In this document: positions 62,309-64,000 of the stretch, one piece after another
Position numbering within the stretch: the first letter of the stretch is position 1
How the letters are laid out: every line of letters begins with the position of its first letter
DNA from: Streptomyces sp. M41(2017)
Lineage (GTDB): Bacteria; Actinomycetota; Actinomycetes; Streptomycetales; Streptomycetaceae
DNA length: 64,000 nucleotides
Assembly (NCBI RefSeq): GCF_002078175.1
Contig: NZ_MWFK01000001.1
Span: 3,968,001 to 4,032,000 of the forward strand
Direction: 5' to 3'
Notes under the pieces: model-generated
Database searches by the model: none
Told to the model about the DNA's origin: nothing
Seen by the model: the letters and a program-made list of their open reading frames with translations, nothing else
Program-made: the position numbers and the translations under genes

Positions 62309-62463
62309 GCCGTCACATCTGGTACACCGCTCGACCCGGTCCGGTTCCCATGTGTGGGCCCCTCGTCCGCCCCACAGCTGCGGACCCCCCTCCACCGGCC
62401 GGTGGATCCACCCTCCCCGCACCCGTCCTGATCGCGCCCCCGGCCCCGGCCTTGATCGCCCGG

Positions 62464-62486
62464 CTGTCAGTGGCGCCCCGTAGGCT
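62464..62486 (+). promoter_or_regulatory. RecA-independent damage promoter of the dinG-like gene
   Basis: CTGTCAGTGGC (62464-62474), 6 nt, TAGGCT (62481-62486), 9 nt before ATG 62496. One mismatch (first base) in the nonamer TTGTCRGTG; correct N8 spacing to TANNNT; nearly leaderless. Confidence 0.75.
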
Positions 62487-62495
62487 GGCACCGCT

Positions 62496-64000
62496 ATGAC
62501 GAAGCCCTCACTCCCCGAACTCCTGCATGCTGCCGTCACTGCTGTCGGCGGCACGGAGCGCCCCGGCCAGGTGACCATGGCCGAAGCCGTCGCGGGTGCC
62601 ATCGACGACAGCTCCCACCTGCTGGTCCAGGCGGGCACCGGCACCGGAAAGTCCCTCGGATATCTGGTGCCCGCGCTCGCCCACGGAGAGCGGGTGGTGG
62701 TGGCGACCGCCACCCTGGCGCTCCAGCGACAGCTCGTGGAGCGGGACCTCCCGCGCACCGTCGACGCACTGCACCCGCTGCTGCGCCGCCGCCCCGAGTT
62801 CGCGATGCTGAAGGGCCGCTCGAACTACCTGTGCCTGCACCGCCTGCACGAGGGCATGCCGCAGGACGAGGACGAGGGACTGTTCGACCAGTTCGAGGCC
62901 GCCGCCCCCACCAGCAAGCTGGGTCAGGACCTGCTGCGGCTGCGCGACTGGTCCGACGAGACCGAGACCGGCGACCGTGACGACCTCACTCCCGGAGTCT
63001 CCGACCGGGCCTGGGGCCAGATCTCGGTGTCCTCCCGCGAGTGCCTCGGCGCGACCAAGTGCGCCTACGGAGCGGAGTGCTTCGCGGAGGCGGCCCGCGA
63101 GCGCGCCAAGCTCGCCGAGGTCGTCGTGACCAACCACGCGCTGCTCGCGATCGACGCCATCGAGGGCGCCCCGGTCCTCCCGCAGCACGAGGTCCTGATC
63201 GTCGACGAGGCGCACGAACTGGTCTCCCGCGTGACCGGCGTCGCCACCGGCGAGCTCACCCCCGGGCAGGTCAACCGCGCCGTCCGCCGCTCCGCGAAGC
63301 TGGTCAACGAGAAGGTGGCCGACCAGCTCCAGACCGCGGCCGAGGGCTTCGAACGCCTGATGGAGCTGGCCCTGCCGGGCCGCCTGGAGGAGATCCCCGA
63401 GGACCTCGGATACGCCCTGATGGCGCTCCGGGACGCCACCCGCCAGGTGATCTCGGCCCTGGGCTCCACCCGCGACAAGTCCGTCCAGGACGAGGACGCC
63501 GTCCGCAAGCAGGCCCTGGCCTCCGTCGAGTCGGTGCACGACGTGGCGGAGCGCATCACGAACGGCTCGGAATGGGACGTCGTCTGGTACGAGCGCCACG
63601 ACCGCTTCGGCGCCTCCCTCCGTGTGGCGCCCATGAACGTGTCGGGCCTGCTGCGGGAGAAGCTCTTCACGGACCGCTCCGTCGTCCTGACATCCGCGAC
63701 GCTCAAACTGGGCGGTGACTTCAACGGGGTGGGTGCCTCCCTCGGGCTCGCCCCCGAAGGCACGGCGGGCGACGACGTCCCCCAGTGGAAGGGCGTCGAT
63801 GTCGGCTCGCCCTTCGACTACCCCCGCCAGGGAATCCTCTACGTGGCCAAGCACCTCTCCCGCCCCGCGCGGGACGCCGACCGCGGAGACATGCTGGACG
63901 AGCTGACCGACCTGATCCAGGCCGCCGGCGGTCGCACGCTCGGCCTGTTCTCCTCGATGCGCGCGGCCCAGCTCGCGGCGGAGGAGCTGCGCACCCGCAT
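62496..64000 (+). CDS. dinG: DinG/XPD-type Fe-S ATP-dependent DNA helicase, 3' truncated by the window
   Basis: 501 codons visible, open at the window end. Superfamily 2 5'-3' helicase with Walker A QAGTGTGKSLGYL (about 47-56), DEAH box LIVDEAHEL (about 233), and four cysteines that would ligate a 4Fe-4S cluster (NYLCLH, RECLG, TKCAYG, AECFAE). Also HALLAIDAI and LTSATL motifs. ATG 62496 begins MTKPSLPELLHAAVTAVGG. Such helicases act in repair; the damage-type promoter upstream agrees. YoaA-like family membership is possible. Confidence 0.9.
   Translation, partial: MTKPSLPELLHAAVTAVGGTERPGQVTMAEAVAGAIDDSSHLLVQAGTGTGKSLGYLVPALAHGERVVVATATLALQRQLVERDLPRTVDALHPLLRRRPEFAMLKGRSNYLCLHRLHEGMPQDEDEGLFDQFEAAAPTSKLGQDLLRLRDWSDETETGDRDDLTPGVSDRAWGQISVSSRECLGATKCAYGAECFAEAARERAKLAEVVVTNHALLAIDAIEGAPVLPQHEVLIVDEAHELVSRVTGVATGELTPGQVNRAVRRSAKLVNEKVADQLQTAAEGFERLMELALPGRLEEIPEDLGYALMALRDATRQVISALGSTRDKSVQDEDAVRKQALASVESVHDVAERITNGSEWDVVWYERHDRFGASLRVAPMNVSGLLREKLFTDRSVVLTSATLKLGGDFNGVGASLGLAPEGTAGDDVPQWKGVDVGSPFDYPRQGILYVAKHLSRPARDADRGDMLDELTDLIQAAGGRTLGLFSSMRAAQLAAEELRTR

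Noticed and set aside
62305-62499. 64-aa Pro-rich frame between the acyltransferase and dinG-like gene
   Set aside because: Covers the damage-type promoter, no domain, start overlaps the previous stop without a ribosome site.

Overview
The window is about 72% G+C with strongly GC-biased third codon positions. Its gene order is that of the conserved chromosomal core of a Streptomyces species: the recA-recX, ftsK, rimO-pgsA-cinA-clgR, gluABCD-gluRK, miaB-miaA-dapF and rshA-hflX blocks, in the order I recall from the S. coelicolor SCO5748 to about SCO5802 stretch. That comparison is from memory, not a database search. I saw no insertion sequence, prophage, CRISPR array, tRNA or rRNA.

Layout. 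1-3404: end of a hybrid sensor kinase (osaA-like) and its response regulator (osaB-like). 3558-11502: ftsK, a RodZ-like HTH membrane protein, the overlapping rimO-pgsA-cinA-(small ORF)-clgR run, and dpsC. 11634-19009: small membrane protein, SDR oxidoreductase, Nei-type glycosylase and a very long Lhr helicase. 19200-24643: AraC regulator, azlCD exporter, DUF3046 protein, AI-2E-family permease and two unknowns. 25003-27057: recA-recX with a complex upstream region. 27351-30610: HTH repressor coupled to a lone FtsX-type permease. 30791-31864: cysteine dioxygenase and rhodanese behind a cysteine-containing upstream ORF. 32011-33756: FAD monooxygenase. 33930-39800: glutamate ABC transporter (gluABCD) and the divergent GluR-GluK two-component system. 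39825-45397: TAXI protein, MazG-like enzyme, hydrolase, miaB and a LigB-like protein. 45510-49000: antitoxin-like protein, miaA and dapF. 49030-54689: rshA, an M1 peptidase and hflX. 54780-57378: two tandem lipoprotein trypsin-like proteases. 57705-62308: a compact three-gene NIS-siderophore-type operon. 62496-end: start of a DinG-type Fe-S helicase.

Themes. (a) DNA damage: matches to the RecA-independent damage promoter (TTGTCRGTG-N8-TANNNT, the PafBC/RecA-NDp class) sit in front of recA, the lhr helicase and the dinG-like helicase, with a weaker match before the AI-2E-family gene, so much of the window may belong to one damage regulon. (b) Leaderless expression: ftsK, rimO, DUF3046, mazG-like, miaB, the ligB-like gene, miaA and dapF have a -10-like hexamer 6-7 nt before the start codon. 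(c) Candidate small or leader ORFs with good Shine-Dalgarno sequences lie between cinA and clgR, upstream of gluA, before miaB, and most notably upstream of cysteine dioxygenase (MDLLRYAGCVCRPSF).

Functions come from domain and motif reading of the translations. Start codons were chosen from Shine-Dalgarno position, promoter spacing and family length.
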